Positions 24,324 to 32,742 of a stretch of DNA of 64,000 nt are shown piece by piece. This stretch comes from Lichenicola sp964247735. GTDB taxonomy: Bacteria > Pseudomonadota > Alphaproteobacteria > Acetobacterales > Acetobacteraceae. The translations under genes and the position numbers were made by a program. The stretch is taken from NCBI GenBank assembly GCA_964247735.1, contig CAXTVS010000010.1, positions 1 to 64,000 of the forward strand. Direction: 5' to 3'. The first letter of the stretch is position 1; each line of letters begins with the position of its first letter. Below the pieces are notes generated by a model that was given only the letters and a program-made list of their open reading frames with translations, had not been told where the DNA came from and did not search any database.

Positions 24324-26327
24324 TCAAAGGTCGAGGTCGGCCGCCTGCGCGTTCTGCTGGATGAACTGGAACCTGAGCTCCGGCCGCCGGCCCATCAGGC
24401 TTTCCACCCGCTCCTCCGTCGCCGCGTGCTCGTCCGGTGCCGCCACCACCTTCAGCAGCACGCGGTGCGCCGGGTCCATGGTGGTGCGCTTGAGGTCGGC
24501 GGGCGGCATCTCGCCCAGGCCCTTGAAGCGGCTCACCTCGACCTTGGCGCCCGCCTTGAACCCCGACTTCAGCTTCCGCTCCCGGTCGCGGTCGTCCATC
24601 GCGTAGACCGTGCGCGCTCCCTGGGTGAGCCGGTACAGCGGCGGCTGCGCCAGGTGCAGGTGGCCGCCGCGGATCAGCTCCGGCAGCTCGCGGTAGAAGA
24701 AGGTCATCAGCAGCGAGGCGATGTGGGCGCCGTCCACGTCGGCGTCGGTCATGATGATGACGCGGCCGTAGCGCAGCCGCGCGGGATCGTACTGCTTCCC
24801 CTGGCCGCAGCCGAGCGCCTCCACCAGGTCGCGCAGCTCCTGGTTGGCGCGCAGCTTGTCGACCGAGGCGCTGGCGACGTTCAGGATCTTGCCGCGGAGC
24901 GGCAGGATCGCCTGGGTCTCGCGGTTGCGCGCCTGCTTGGCCGAGCCGCCGGCGCTGTCGCCCTCGACCAGGAAGATCTCGGTCTCGGCGGCGTTCTCGC
25001 GGGTGCAGTCGGTGAGCTTGCCGGGCAGGCGCATCCGCCGGGTCGGGCTCTTGCGCGCGGTGTCCTTGAGCTCGCGCCGGCGCAGCCGGTCCTCGGCGCG
25101 CTCGACCATGGCCGCCAGCAGCGCGTCCGCCTGCGCCGGGTGGCCGGCGAGCCAGTGGTCGAAGCGGTCGCGCAGCGCGGTCTCGACCAGGCGGGTGGCC
25201 TCGCCGCTGGTCAGCTTCTCCTTGGTCTGGCCCTGGAACTGCGGGTCGCGGATGAAGGCGGACAGCTTGGCCGCCACCGCGCCGAGCAGGTCCTCGATCG
25301 TCACCTGCGCGGCGCGCCGGTTGGCGCGCTGCTCGCCCCAGTTGCGCAGGCCCTTCAGCAGGGCGTTGCGGAACCCGGTCTCGTGGGTGCCGCCCTGCGG
25401 CGTCGGGATGGTGTTGCAGAACGAGGCGAACGTTCCCTCGCCCGACTCGAGCCAGGCCACCGCCCATTCCACCCGGCCGGTGCCGCTGCCGTTCGCGGCC
25501 GCAGGCAGGTCGGCCTCGCCGGACCACAGCTCCGACAGCAGCGCAGCGCCCTCGCCGAGTTCGTCGCGCAGGCTGTCGGCAAGGCCGCCGGGGAAGTGCA
25601 GCACCGCCTTCGCCGGCACGTCGTCGCGGCCGTGCAGCAGGCCCGGGTCGCATTCCCAGCGCAGGGTGACGCCGCGGAACAGGAACGCCTTGGACCGGCA
25701 CAGGCGGTACAGCCGGGCCGGGGAGAACGCGAGCGAGCCGAAGATCTCGGTGTCCGGCACGAAGCGGACCTGGGTGCCGCGCCGGTTCTGCGTCGGCCCG
25801 ACCTTCTGCAGCCGGCCGGTGGGCCGGCCGCGATGGTAGCTCTGCCGCCAGACCGCCCGGTCCCGCGCCACCTCGACCTCCAGGGTGCTGGACAGGGCGT
25901 TCACCACCGAGGAGCCGACCCCGTGCAGGCCGCCGGAGGTGGCGTAGGCCGTGCCGGAGAACTTGCCGCCCGAGTGCAGGGTGGTGAAGATCACCTCCAG
26001 CGCCGAGCGGTTCCGGAACTTCGGGTGCGGGTCGACCGGGATGCCGCGGCCGTTGTCGCGCACGGTCAGCCGGTTGCCGCCGTCCAGCGCCACGTCGATC
26101 ACCGTGGCGTGGCCGGCCACCGCCTCGTCCATGGCGTTGTCGATGATCTCGGCGGCCAGGTGGTGCAGCGCGTTCTCGTCGGTGCCGCCGACATACATGC
26201 CGGGGCGGCGGCGCACCGGCTCCAGCCCCTCCAGCACCTCGATGTCCTGAGCCGAATAGCCGGACTCGGGAGGCGTGGAGGCGACCGGCTTGCGGGACTT
26301 GGGCGCGTGCGAGAACAGGTCGTTCAT
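24324..26327 (-). CDS. parE: DNA topoisomerase IV subunit B
   Basis: A 667-residue GHKL-type ATPase subunit that works with ParC in chromosome decatenation. N-terminal features: VRRRPGMYVGG, EIIDNAMDEAVAGHA, DNGRGIPVDPHPK and GGLHGVGSSVVNALS. The Toprim part has IFLVEGDSAGGSAKQARNR and IIMTDADVDGAHIASLL. The C-terminus reads RYKGLGE-like RFKGLGEMPPADLKRTTMDP. The run of HPKFRNRSALEVIFTTLHSGGKF distinguishes ParE from GyrB. parC is not in the window. The ATG at 26327 lies divergent to the RND pump gene, with 140 bases between. Confidence 0.95.
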   Translation of the reverse strand: MNDLFSHAPKSRKPVASTPPESGYSAQDIEVLEGLEPVRRRPGMYVGGTDENALHHLAAEIIDNAMDEAVAGHATVIDVALDGGNRLTVRDNGRGIPVDPHPKFRNRSALEVIFTTLHSGGKFSGTAYATSGGLHGVGSSVVNALSSTLEVEVARDRAVWRQSYHRGRPTGRLQKVGPTQNRRGTQVRFVPDTEIFGSLAFSPARLYRLCRSKAFLFRGVTLRWECDPGLLHGRDDVPAKAVLHFPGGLADSLRDELGEGAALLSELWSGEADLPAAANGSGTGRVEWAVAWLESGEGTFASFCNTIPTPQGGTHETGFRNALLKGLRNWGEQRANRRAAQVTIEDLLGAVAAKLSAFIRDPQFQGQTKEKLTSGEATRLVETALRDRFDHWLAGHPAQADALLAAMVERAEDRLRRRELKDTARKSPTRRMRLPGKLTDCTRENAAETEIFLVEGDSAGGSAKQARNRETQAILPLRGKILNVASASVDKLRANQELRDLVEALGCGQGKQYDPARLRYGRVIIMTDADVDGAHIASLLMTFFYRELPELIRGGHLHLAQPPLYRLTQGARTVYAMDDRDRERKLKSGFKAGAKVEVSRFKGLGEMPPADLKRTTMDPAHRVLLKVVAAPDEHAATEERVESLMGRRPELRFQFIQQNAQAADLDL

Positions 26328-26467
26328 GGTTGGTTCTCACTCCCGCCGCGGGTCGCGTCAAGACGATCCGGCCGCCCCGGTAATTTACCGCAACGCTTCT
26401 TGCCCCGATCGTGCCGCATGGCAACATCTGCGCGGGCGTGTGGAGCAGCCCCGGGAGACGCCGCAGA

Positions 26468-29400
26468 GTGGGTCTGATCAAGTTCGCGCTGAAGTATCGC
26501 GTCACGTTCTACGTGATGGCGATCCTCATCATGCTCGCCGGCGGCGGTGCCGCCGTCGTCATGCCCAAGGACGTGCTGCCGGAGGTCAACATCCCGGTGG
26601 TCACGGTGCTGTGGACCTATACCGGCCTGCCGGCGCCGAACATGCAGAACCAGGTCACCGCCTACAGCGAGCTGGCGATCTCCAACAACGTTTCGGGCAT
26701 CCGGGACATGGAGAGCACCACGCTGCAGGGCATCACCATCACCAAGATCTACTTCCAGCCCGGCATCGACATCTCGCTGGCGCTGACCCAGGTGACGTCC
26801 GCGACCAACGCGATCCGCGGCCAGCTGCCGCCCGGGATCCAGCCGCCGGTGATCCTGCGCTTCTCCGCCTCCTCGGTGCCGGTGATCCAGATCGCCGCCA
26901 CCTCGGAGGTGGAGAGCCAGGCCTCGGTGTACAACTACGTGCGCTTCCGCCTGCGCGCGACGCTGCAGACCACGCCCGGCTCGACCATGCCGCCGCCCTA
27001 TGGCGGGGTGCCGGAGCAGGTGATGATCGACCTCGACCCGCACGCGCTGGAAGCCTACGGGCTGACGCCGATGCAGGTGCTGACCCAGGTCAACGCCGAG
27101 ACCCTGACCCTGCCGTCCGGCCTCGCCAAGTTCGGCCAGACCCAGTTCGTCATGCGCATGAACACGCTGCCGGACCAGATCGCCAAGCTCAACACCATCC
27201 CGATCAAGGTGGTGAACGGCTCGCCGATCCTGCTGCGCGACATCGGCTGGGCGCGCGCCGGCGGCCCGCCGCAGCAGAACATGGTGCACGTGAACGGCCA
27301 TCTCGGCCTGCTGCTGCCGGTGCTCAAGAACGGCGGCACCTCGACCACCTCCATCGTCGACACGGTGAAGTCGATGATGCCCGGCATCATCGCGGCGGCG
27401 CCGAAGGACATCCACATCCTGTCGCTGTTCGACCAGTCGGTGTTCGTCACCGACGCGATCAAGGACGTGGCCGAGGAGGGGCTGATCGCCGCCGGCCTGA
27501 CCGGGCTGATGATCCTGCTGTTCCTGGGCTCCTGGCGGCCGACCCTGGTGGTGCTGGTGTCGATCCCGCTGGCGGTGCTGACCTCGCTCGCCGTGCTCGC
27601 CGCGATGGGCGAGAGCATGAACGTCATGACCCTGGGGGGCCTGGCGCTGGCGGTCGGCATCCTGGTGGACGACGCCACGGTGGCGATCGAGAACACCTAC
27701 CGCGTGCTGGAAGGCGGCAAGCCGTTCCGGGAGGCGGTGGTCGAGGGTGCCGCCACCATCGCCAAGCCGACCCTGATCTCGACGCTGTCGATCTGCTCGG
27801 CCTTCGTCTCGGTGCTGTTCCTGACCGGGGCGCCGAAGTACATCTTCACCCCGCAGGCGCTGGCGGTGGTGTTCGCCATGCTCGCCTCCTACGTGCTGTC
27901 GCGCACCCTGGTGCCGATCCTGATCGACGTCCTGGTCGGGCCGGAGCAGAAGCGGCGCGAGGAGCAGGAGAAGGACAACGGGAAGGACCGGAAGAAGCCC
28001 AACTGGTTCGCCCGCTTCCACAAGGGGTTCGAGAAGCGGTTCGAGCGCTTCCACCGCGGCTATCTCGGGCTGCTGCACGCGGTGCTGGCGCGCCGCCTGG
28101 TCACCGCGCTGGTCGCCGGCGTGGTGCTGGTGATCGCCGGCTGCCTGTTCCCGTTCCTGGGCCAGGACTACTTCCCGGCGATCTCCAGCGGCCAGATCAC
28201 GCTGCACGTCCGCGCCCGCCCCGGCGCCCGGATCGAGGAGACCGCCAAGCTGTTCCAGGGGGTCGAGGACATCATCCGCCAGCAGGGCGGCCCGGGCGGG
28301 GTGCAGACCATCGTCGACAACATCGGCCTGCCGTCGATCACCTACAACCTGGCGTTCAACGACGGCACCTTCGTCGGCTACAACGACGGCCAGATCCTGG
28401 CGACGCTGAAGCCGGGGGTGAGCAGCACGCTGCTGACCAAGAAGCTGCGCGTGGTGCTGCACCAGCGCTATCCGGACTCCATCTTCTACTTCCAGCCGGC
28501 CGACATGATCACCCAGATCCTGGATTTCGGCGTGCCGTCCCAGGTGGACGTGCAGGTGCACGGCCGGCACCAGGCCGACGACCTCAAGATCGCCATGGCG
28601 ATCGAGAACCGCCTGCGCAACCTGCGCGGCCTGGTCGACGTGCACCTGCAGCAGATCACCAACTCGCCGGAGTTCTTCACCGAGGTGGACCGGCAGCGCG
28701 CCGCCGAGCTGGGCCTGACCGAGCAGGACGTCGCCGACCAGGTGAACATCTCGCTGTCCGGCTCCTTCCAGGTGGCGCCGAACTTCTGGACCGATCCGAA
28801 GAGCGGCATCCCCTGGCAGCTCACGGTGCAGACCCCGGAATACCGGGTGGACGACTTCGCCGACGTCGCCAACACGCCGATCTACACCACCAACAACGGC
28901 GTGGTGAGCGCGCAGCCGATCACCCTGCTGCGCAACGTCGCCTCCTTCCATCGCGGCGTCGAGCCGTCGGTGGAAAGCCACGTCAACACCGAGCCGACCT
29001 TCGACGTCTACGCCGCGGTGCAGGACCGCGACCTCGGCTCGGCCGCGGCCGAGATCAACCAGGCGGTGAAGCTCGAGACCAAGCACCTGCAGGCCGGCGA
29101 CAAGGTGCTGGTGCGCGGCCAGATCGAGAGCATGAACAGCGCCTTCACCCACATCGAGATCGGGCTCGGCGTGGCGGTGATCGCGGTCTACCTGCTGATG
29201 GTGCTGAACTACCAGGACTGGGGCGACCCGTTCGTGGTGCTGAGCGCGCTGCCGCTGGTGTTCTCCGGCATCGTGTTCTCCCTGTTCATCACCCACACCA
29301 CCTTCTCGATCGCCTCGCTGATGGGGGCGATCATGAGCGTGGGCGTGGCGTCGGCGAACTCGATCCTGCTGGTGACGTTCGCCCGCGAGCACCGCGAGCA

Positions 29401-29662
29401 GACCGGCTGCTCGGCGATCGAGGGCGCGATCGCCGCCGGCGACGCCCGGTTGCGCCCGGTGCTGATGACGGCCGGCGCCATGGTGGTCGGCCTGATCCCG
29501 ATGGCGCTCAACCTGGGACAGGGCGGCGAGCAGAACGCCGCGCTGGCGCGGGCGGTGATCGGCGGCATCTCCGTCGGCACCTGTTCCACGCTGCTGTTCG
29601 TGCCGTTCCTTTACACGTTGCTGCGTAGCGGACCGGTGCGGTCCCCGGAGGACTACGTATGA
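26468..29662 (+). CDS. RND-family efflux permease
   Basis: A 1064-residue inner-membrane resistance-nodulation-division transporter. The opening helix FALKYRVTFYVMAILIM is followed by the porter domain (VLPEVNIPVVTVLWTYTGLPAPNMQNQV). The helix-4 proton-relay aspartates are in LAVGILVDDATVAIENTYRVLE near residues 400-403. The second half repeats the architecture (SIASLMGAIMSVGVASANSILLVTFARE). It is closest in style to multidrug/solvent-type HAE1 permeases; the substrate cannot be assigned. The start is taken as GTG 26468, because the conserved N-terminus begins there. The adaptor gene overlaps its end by four bases. No outer-membrane channel gene is adjacent. Confidence 0.9.
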   Translation: MGLIKFALKYRVTFYVMAILIMLAGGGAAVVMPKDVLPEVNIPVVTVLWTYTGLPAPNMQNQVTAYSELAISNNVSGIRDMESTTLQGITITKIYFQPGIDISLALTQVTSATNAIRGQLPPGIQPPVILRFSASSVPVIQIAATSEVESQASVYNYVRFRLRATLQTTPGSTMPPPYGGVPEQVMIDLDPHALEAYGLTPMQVLTQVNAETLTLPSGLAKFGQTQFVMRMNTLPDQIAKLNTIPIKVVNGSPILLRDIGWARAGGPPQQNMVHVNGHLGLLLPVLKNGGTSTTSIVDTVKSMMPGIIAAAPKDIHILSLFDQSVFVTDAIKDVAEEGLIAAGLTGLMILLFLGSWRPTLVVLVSIPLAVLTSLAVLAAMGESMNVMTLGGLALAVGILVDDATVAIENTYRVLEGGKPFREAVVEGAATIAKPTLISTLSICSAFVSVLFLTGAPKYIFTPQALAVVFAMLASYVLSRTLVPILIDVLVGPEQKRREEQEKDNGKDRKKPNWFARFHKGFEKRFERFHRGYLGLLHAVLARRLVTALVAGVVLVIAGCLFPFLGQDYFPAISSGQITLHVRARPGARIEETAKLFQGVEDIIRQQGGPGGVQTIVDNIGLPSITYNLAFNDGTFVGYNDGQILATLKPGVSSTLLTKKLRVVLHQRYPDSIFYFQPADMITQILDFGVPSQVDVQVHGRHQADDLKIAMAIENRLRNLRGLVDVHLQQITNSPEFFTEVDRQRAAELGLTEQDVADQVNISLSGSFQVAPNFWTDPKSGIPWQLTVQTPEYRVDDFADVANTPIYTTNNGVVSAQPITLLRNVASFHRGVEPSVESHVNTEPTFDVYAAVQDRDLGSAAAEINQAVKLETKHLQAGDKVLVRGQIESMNSAFTHIEIGLGVAVIAVYLLMVLNYQDWGDPFVVLSALPLVFSGIVFSLFITHTTFSIASLMGAIMSVGVASANSILLVTFAREHREQTGCSAIEGAIAAGDARLRPVLMTAGAMVVGLIPMALNLGQGGEQNAALARAVIGGISVGTCSTLLFVPFLYTLLRSGPVRSPEDYV

Positions 29663-31161
29663 ACCCCGACCAGGCCGACGACCCGCGCAGGCCGGGGCGC
29701 GACGAGCACGATGCCGCGCACGACCGTCACGACGACCGCCACGAGGACACGCGGGACGACGGTGCCACGCAGGACCGCTCCGGGACGCCGCCCGACGAAC
29801 GTCATGATCCTGCCAGGGACGATGGGGAACAGCAGGGCAGGCAGGACGCCCGGAAGCAGGATCCCGGGAAGCAGGACGCCGGGAAGAAGGAAGAGGAGTC
29901 GGAGCCGCCACCGCCACCGCCACCCCGCCGCTACGGCCTGTTCGTCGCCATCCCGCTGGCGCTGCTGATCGGCTGGGGCGTGTACAACCATTGGCAGCAG
30001 TCGAACTCGGCCTCCACCACGCTGTCGCAGTCCCAGCACGAGGTGCCGGACGTGGAGGTGGCGAAGGCGAAGAAGACCGCCGACGTCGCCGCGACCTCCT
30101 TGCCCGGGCAGACCGTGGCCTACGCGTCGGCCGACCTCTACGCGCGCGCCACCGGCTACATCAGCCAGCGCTACGTCGACATCGGCAGCCGGGTGCGGAA
30201 GGGCGACCTGCTGCTCAAGATCGCGGCCCCCGACCTGGACCAGCAGCTGGAGCAGGCGCAGGCCCAGCTCGGCCAGATCCAGGCGCAGCTGACCCAGGCG
30301 CAGGCCAGCCTCAAGCAGGCGCAGGCGACGTCGAAGAACGCCCAGATCAACAGCGCCCGCTCGCAGATCCTGGCGGCCGAAGGCTGGGGCACCGTCCAGG
30401 ACCGCGATACCCAGGTCACCAACTTCAACGTCAGCACGCAGAGCGTCGGCAGCGCGCAGGCCGGGATCGGCGTCGCGGTGGCCAACGTCCGGGCGCAGCA
30501 GGCGACGGTGGACCGGCTGGTGGCGCTGGTGGGCTTCGAGAACGTGGTCGCCCCGTTCGACGGGGTGATCACGCAGCGCAACGTCGACATCGGCACCCTG
30601 GTGCAGAGCGACACCAACAGCGGCACCACCCTGCTGCACATCGACCAGGACGACGTGCTGCGCTGCCAGGTCTACGTGCCGCAGAGCCAGTTCGTCGGCA
30701 TCCACGTCGGCCTGCCGGCCCACGTCACCGTGCCCGAGCTGCCGGGCCAGGTGTTCAAGGCGGTGGTGTCGCGGTTCTCCACCTCGCTGGCGCAGAACTC
30801 GCGTTCCGAGCTGGTCGAGGTCGACATCGACAACCGCGACCACAAGCTGAGCTCCGGCCTGTTCGTCACCGTGTCGTTCGACGTGCAGCGTCCGGAGCCG
30901 CTGGTGGTGATCCCCGACGCCGCGCTGATCTTCGACGCCTCAGGCCTGCACGTCGCGGTCCTGGAGGGCGACAAGGTGTCGATGCGTCCGATCGTGATCA
31001 ACCGCGACACCGGCACCGAGGCGGAGCTGGGACACGGGCTGCAGGGCGGCGAGCAGGTGATTGTCAACCCGCCGACCGACCTGGTGCAGGGCCAGACGGT
31101 GCACCTGAAGCAGCAGGGAGGCGACAAGAAGTCGTCCGGCGGGAAGGCCACCACCGGCTGA
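29659..31161 (+). CDS. RND efflux periplasmic adaptor (membrane fusion protein) with charged N-terminal extension
   Basis: A 500-residue HlyD/AcrA-type adaptor. Residues 1-90 are an unusual hydrophilic extension rich in Asp, Arg, His, Gln and Lys, ending in a run of seven prolines. One transmembrane helix follows (YGLFVAIPLALLIGWGVYNHW). The lipoyl/barrel-sandwich halves (DLYARATGYISQRYVDIGSRVRKG... and FENVVAPFDGVITQRNVDIGTLV) flank a Gln/Ala-rich coiled-coil hairpin at about 195-260. Its ATG overlaps the permease stop (ATGA). The anchor type is a membrane helix, not a lipidated cysteine. The order permease-then-adaptor is the reverse of the usual one. Confidence 0.88.
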   Translation: MNPDQADDPRRPGRDEHDAAHDRHDDRHEDTRDDGATQDRSGTPPDERHDPARDDGEQQGRQDARKQDPGKQDAGKKEEESEPPPPPPPRRYGLFVAIPLALLIGWGVYNHWQQSNSASTTLSQSQHEVPDVEVAKAKKTADVAATSLPGQTVAYASADLYARATGYISQRYVDIGSRVRKGDLLLKIAAPDLDQQLEQAQAQLGQIQAQLTQAQASLKQAQATSKNAQINSARSQILAAEGWGTVQDRDTQVTNFNVSTQSVGSAQAGIGVAVANVRAQQATVDRLVALVGFENVVAPFDGVITQRNVDIGTLVQSDTNSGTTLLHIDQDDVLRCQVYVPQSQFVGIHVGLPAHVTVPELPGQVFKAVVSRFSTSLAQNSRSELVEVDIDNRDHKLSSGLFVTVSFDVQRPEPLVVIPDAALIFDASGLHVAVLEGDKVSMRPIVINRDTGTEAELGHGLQGGEQVIVNPPTDLVQGQTVHLKQQGGDKKSSGGKATTG

Positions 31162-31199
31162 TCCCCGCCGGCGCGCCGGTCACGCCGGCAGCGGGGCGA

Positions 31200-31227
31200 A
31201 GGGGACCGTGCGCGCTGCACGGCCCCC
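31200..31227. terminator. Hairpin between convergent genes
   Basis: GGGG-A-CCGTGC, loop GCGCT, GCACGG-C-CCCC forms a stem of about ten pairs between the adaptor gene (+) and the secreted protein gene at 31255 (-). There is no clear T-run, so termination is only a guess from position and symmetry. Confidence 0.4.
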
Positions 31228-31254
31228 TCGTATCCCCCACCCGGGAAGGAACGG

Positions 31255-31788
31255 TCAGCCCTTGTGGGCGTGGCTCATGGCGCGGATGCGGCGCACCCGG
31301 CCGGGATGGCCCGCAGCACTCGGAGCGGAGCAGGTCTCGTAGCTGGCCGGCTGGACGATGTCCTTGGCCTCGGCGTAGCCGCCCAGGTCGGACGCGTTCT
31401 GCAGCACCGACACCTCGTCGAACATGCTGATGCGCTGCTGGCAGAAGGCGGTGCCGGCCTTCAGCCCGCGCTCGGACTGCACGTTGGCGAGCTGGGTGAT
31501 GTAGTCGTCATGCGCGACCTGCGCGCCGCGGCCGTAGGTGCTGCGGAAGTAGCCGTTGAGGGCGGTCTCCTGGGCGTTCAGGTCGGGACGGAACTTCTCC
31601 ACGAACGCGTTGTAGCGTTCCTGCGCGTTGCAGGAGAGCGCCGTCACCATGAGCTCGCTCTTCAGCCCCTGCACGTCGAAGGCCTGGCGCGCCGACGAGA
31701 TGCCGCACTGGCCGGCCGCGACCGCCTGTCCCCCGAGAAGCGTGGCGACCGCCGTCCCCGCCGCGATGCGCCTCAACAGGAAAGACAT
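31255..31788 (-). CDS. Secreted/periplasmic protein of unknown function
   Basis: A 177-residue protein with a Sec-type signal peptide (RRIAAGTAVATLLGGQAVAAG, cleavage likely after AVA). The mature part has four cysteines (GQCGIS, ALSCNAQ, AFCQQR, YETCSAP), enough for two disulfides, and a helical middle (ERYNAFVEKFRPDLNAQETAL). I do not recognise a family. A good ribosome-binding site (GGAG) precedes ATG 31788. The C-terminal 25 residues are basic and probably disordered. Confidence 0.65.
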   Translation of the reverse strand: MSFLLRRIAAGTAVATLLGGQAVAAGQCGISSARQAFDVQGLKSELMVTALSCNAQERYNAFVEKFRPDLNAQETALNGYFRSTYGRGAQVAHDDYITQLANVQSERGLKAGTAFCQQRISMFDEVSVLQNASDLGGYAEAKDIVQPASYETCSAPSAAGHPGRVRRIRAMSHAHKG

Positions 31789-32168
31789 GGTGTTCTCCAG
31801 GACAAAGACCGTGTTGGCGACGAGGGAACGGCCCGAATCGGCGATTCGCGCTCATCCGGCGGCTGAACTTGCCGCCGTAAGGTGCGGTTTCGCAAGCGTA
31901 ATCCTGATTCGCGCTCTGTAACAACCATGGCGTGTGGCGAAACTGCATCGATCCGGAAACAAAGCCGTTGCGGCACGACGGGTGTGGTCTAGCGCCGCAA
32001 CCGAAGCCAGGCAAGCATCTGCCGCCTCACCCCGGTCGCGGCCGGCCGGCGCGGCCCGGTGTCCGGGGTCAGGCCGGTCTTCCGCCGCGCCGGCTTTTGC
32101 CTTAAGGCATCCTGCCGCACAGGATGTTGGCATCCCGGCGTGGGCCGCCTGATCTTCGGAGCTGTTGA
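31789..32168. other. Divergent intergenic region between two envelope-protein genes
   Basis: Holds the 5' regions of the genes at 31788 (-) and 32169 (+). A perfect 11-base direct repeat GATTCGCGCTC occurs at 31843-31853 and 31906-31916. The first copy is part of an inverted repeat CGAATC-GGC-GATTCG (31834-31848). A 10-base palindrome GCCTTAAGGC lies at 32099-32108. I see no convincing ORF, tRNA or terminator in it, and no strong promoter match. Confidence 0.4.
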
Positions 32169-32726
32169 GTGCACGTGCGAGCTGCTGCATCCTTCCTGTT
32201 GACCGGCCTGCTGATCGCCGGCTGCGCGCACAGGCCGCCGCCGGCGCCGGCCGCCGCGATCGCGCCCGATCCGTTCGGCTACCTGAAGCGCTCCGCCGTC
32301 TGCACCGTCAGCCCGGTGACGGCCGGTCCCGCCGGACGCGGCGTGACCATGGCGGTGCGGTCCGATGACGGGCTGTGCACCGTCGCCGTGTCGCAGCCGG
32401 ACGGGACCGCCTATGCGTCGTTCCTGCTGCAGGACCTGCCGGAGCACGGCAAGGCGTTCATCCACAACTACAACAACCAGACCCTGATCGACTACACGGC
32501 GACCACCGCCTATGCCGGCCCGGACGGCTTCAGCGTCAGCCTGGTGCCGAGCGTCGGCGGTCCGCGGACCCTGCTGCACGTGGTGGCGAACGTGGACGCG
32601 ACCGGCGTGCCGCGCCCGGCCGTGGTGACGCCCTACGTCGCGCCCGTCACCAAGGGCGGCACGCACAGGAGCACCAGGCGGCCGCAGCACCGCAAGGTCG
32701 TGAAGAAGACGACCCAGAGCTCCTGA
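32169..32726 (+). CDS. Predicted lipoprotein of unknown function
   Basis: A 185-residue protein starting with GTG. It has a short signal sequence VHVRAAASFLLTGLLIAGCAH with a lipobox LIAGC near residue 19, then a Pro/Ala linker. The core shows two further cysteines (SAVCTVSP, DGLCTVAV) and GKAFIHNYNNQTLIDYTATTAYAG. The tail is very basic (TRRPQHRKVVKKT). No family recognised. It converges with cysI, 16 bases away. Confidence 0.6.
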   Translation: MHVRAAASFLLTGLLIAGCAHRPPPAPAAAIAPDPFGYLKRSAVCTVSPVTAGPAGRGVTMAVRSDDGLCTVAVSQPDGTAYASFLLQDLPEHGKAFIHNYNNQTLIDYTATTAYAGPDGFSVSLVPSVGGPRTLLHVVANVDATGVPRPAVVTPYVAPVTKGGTHRSTRRPQHRKVVKKTTQSS

Positions 32727-32742
32727 ACGACGCGGGACCGGG

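Noticed and set aside
24277..26505. 742-codon minus-strand frame overlapping parE
   Set aside because: Different frame from the ParE protein, which has all the topoisomerase motifs; the longer frame is a shadow.
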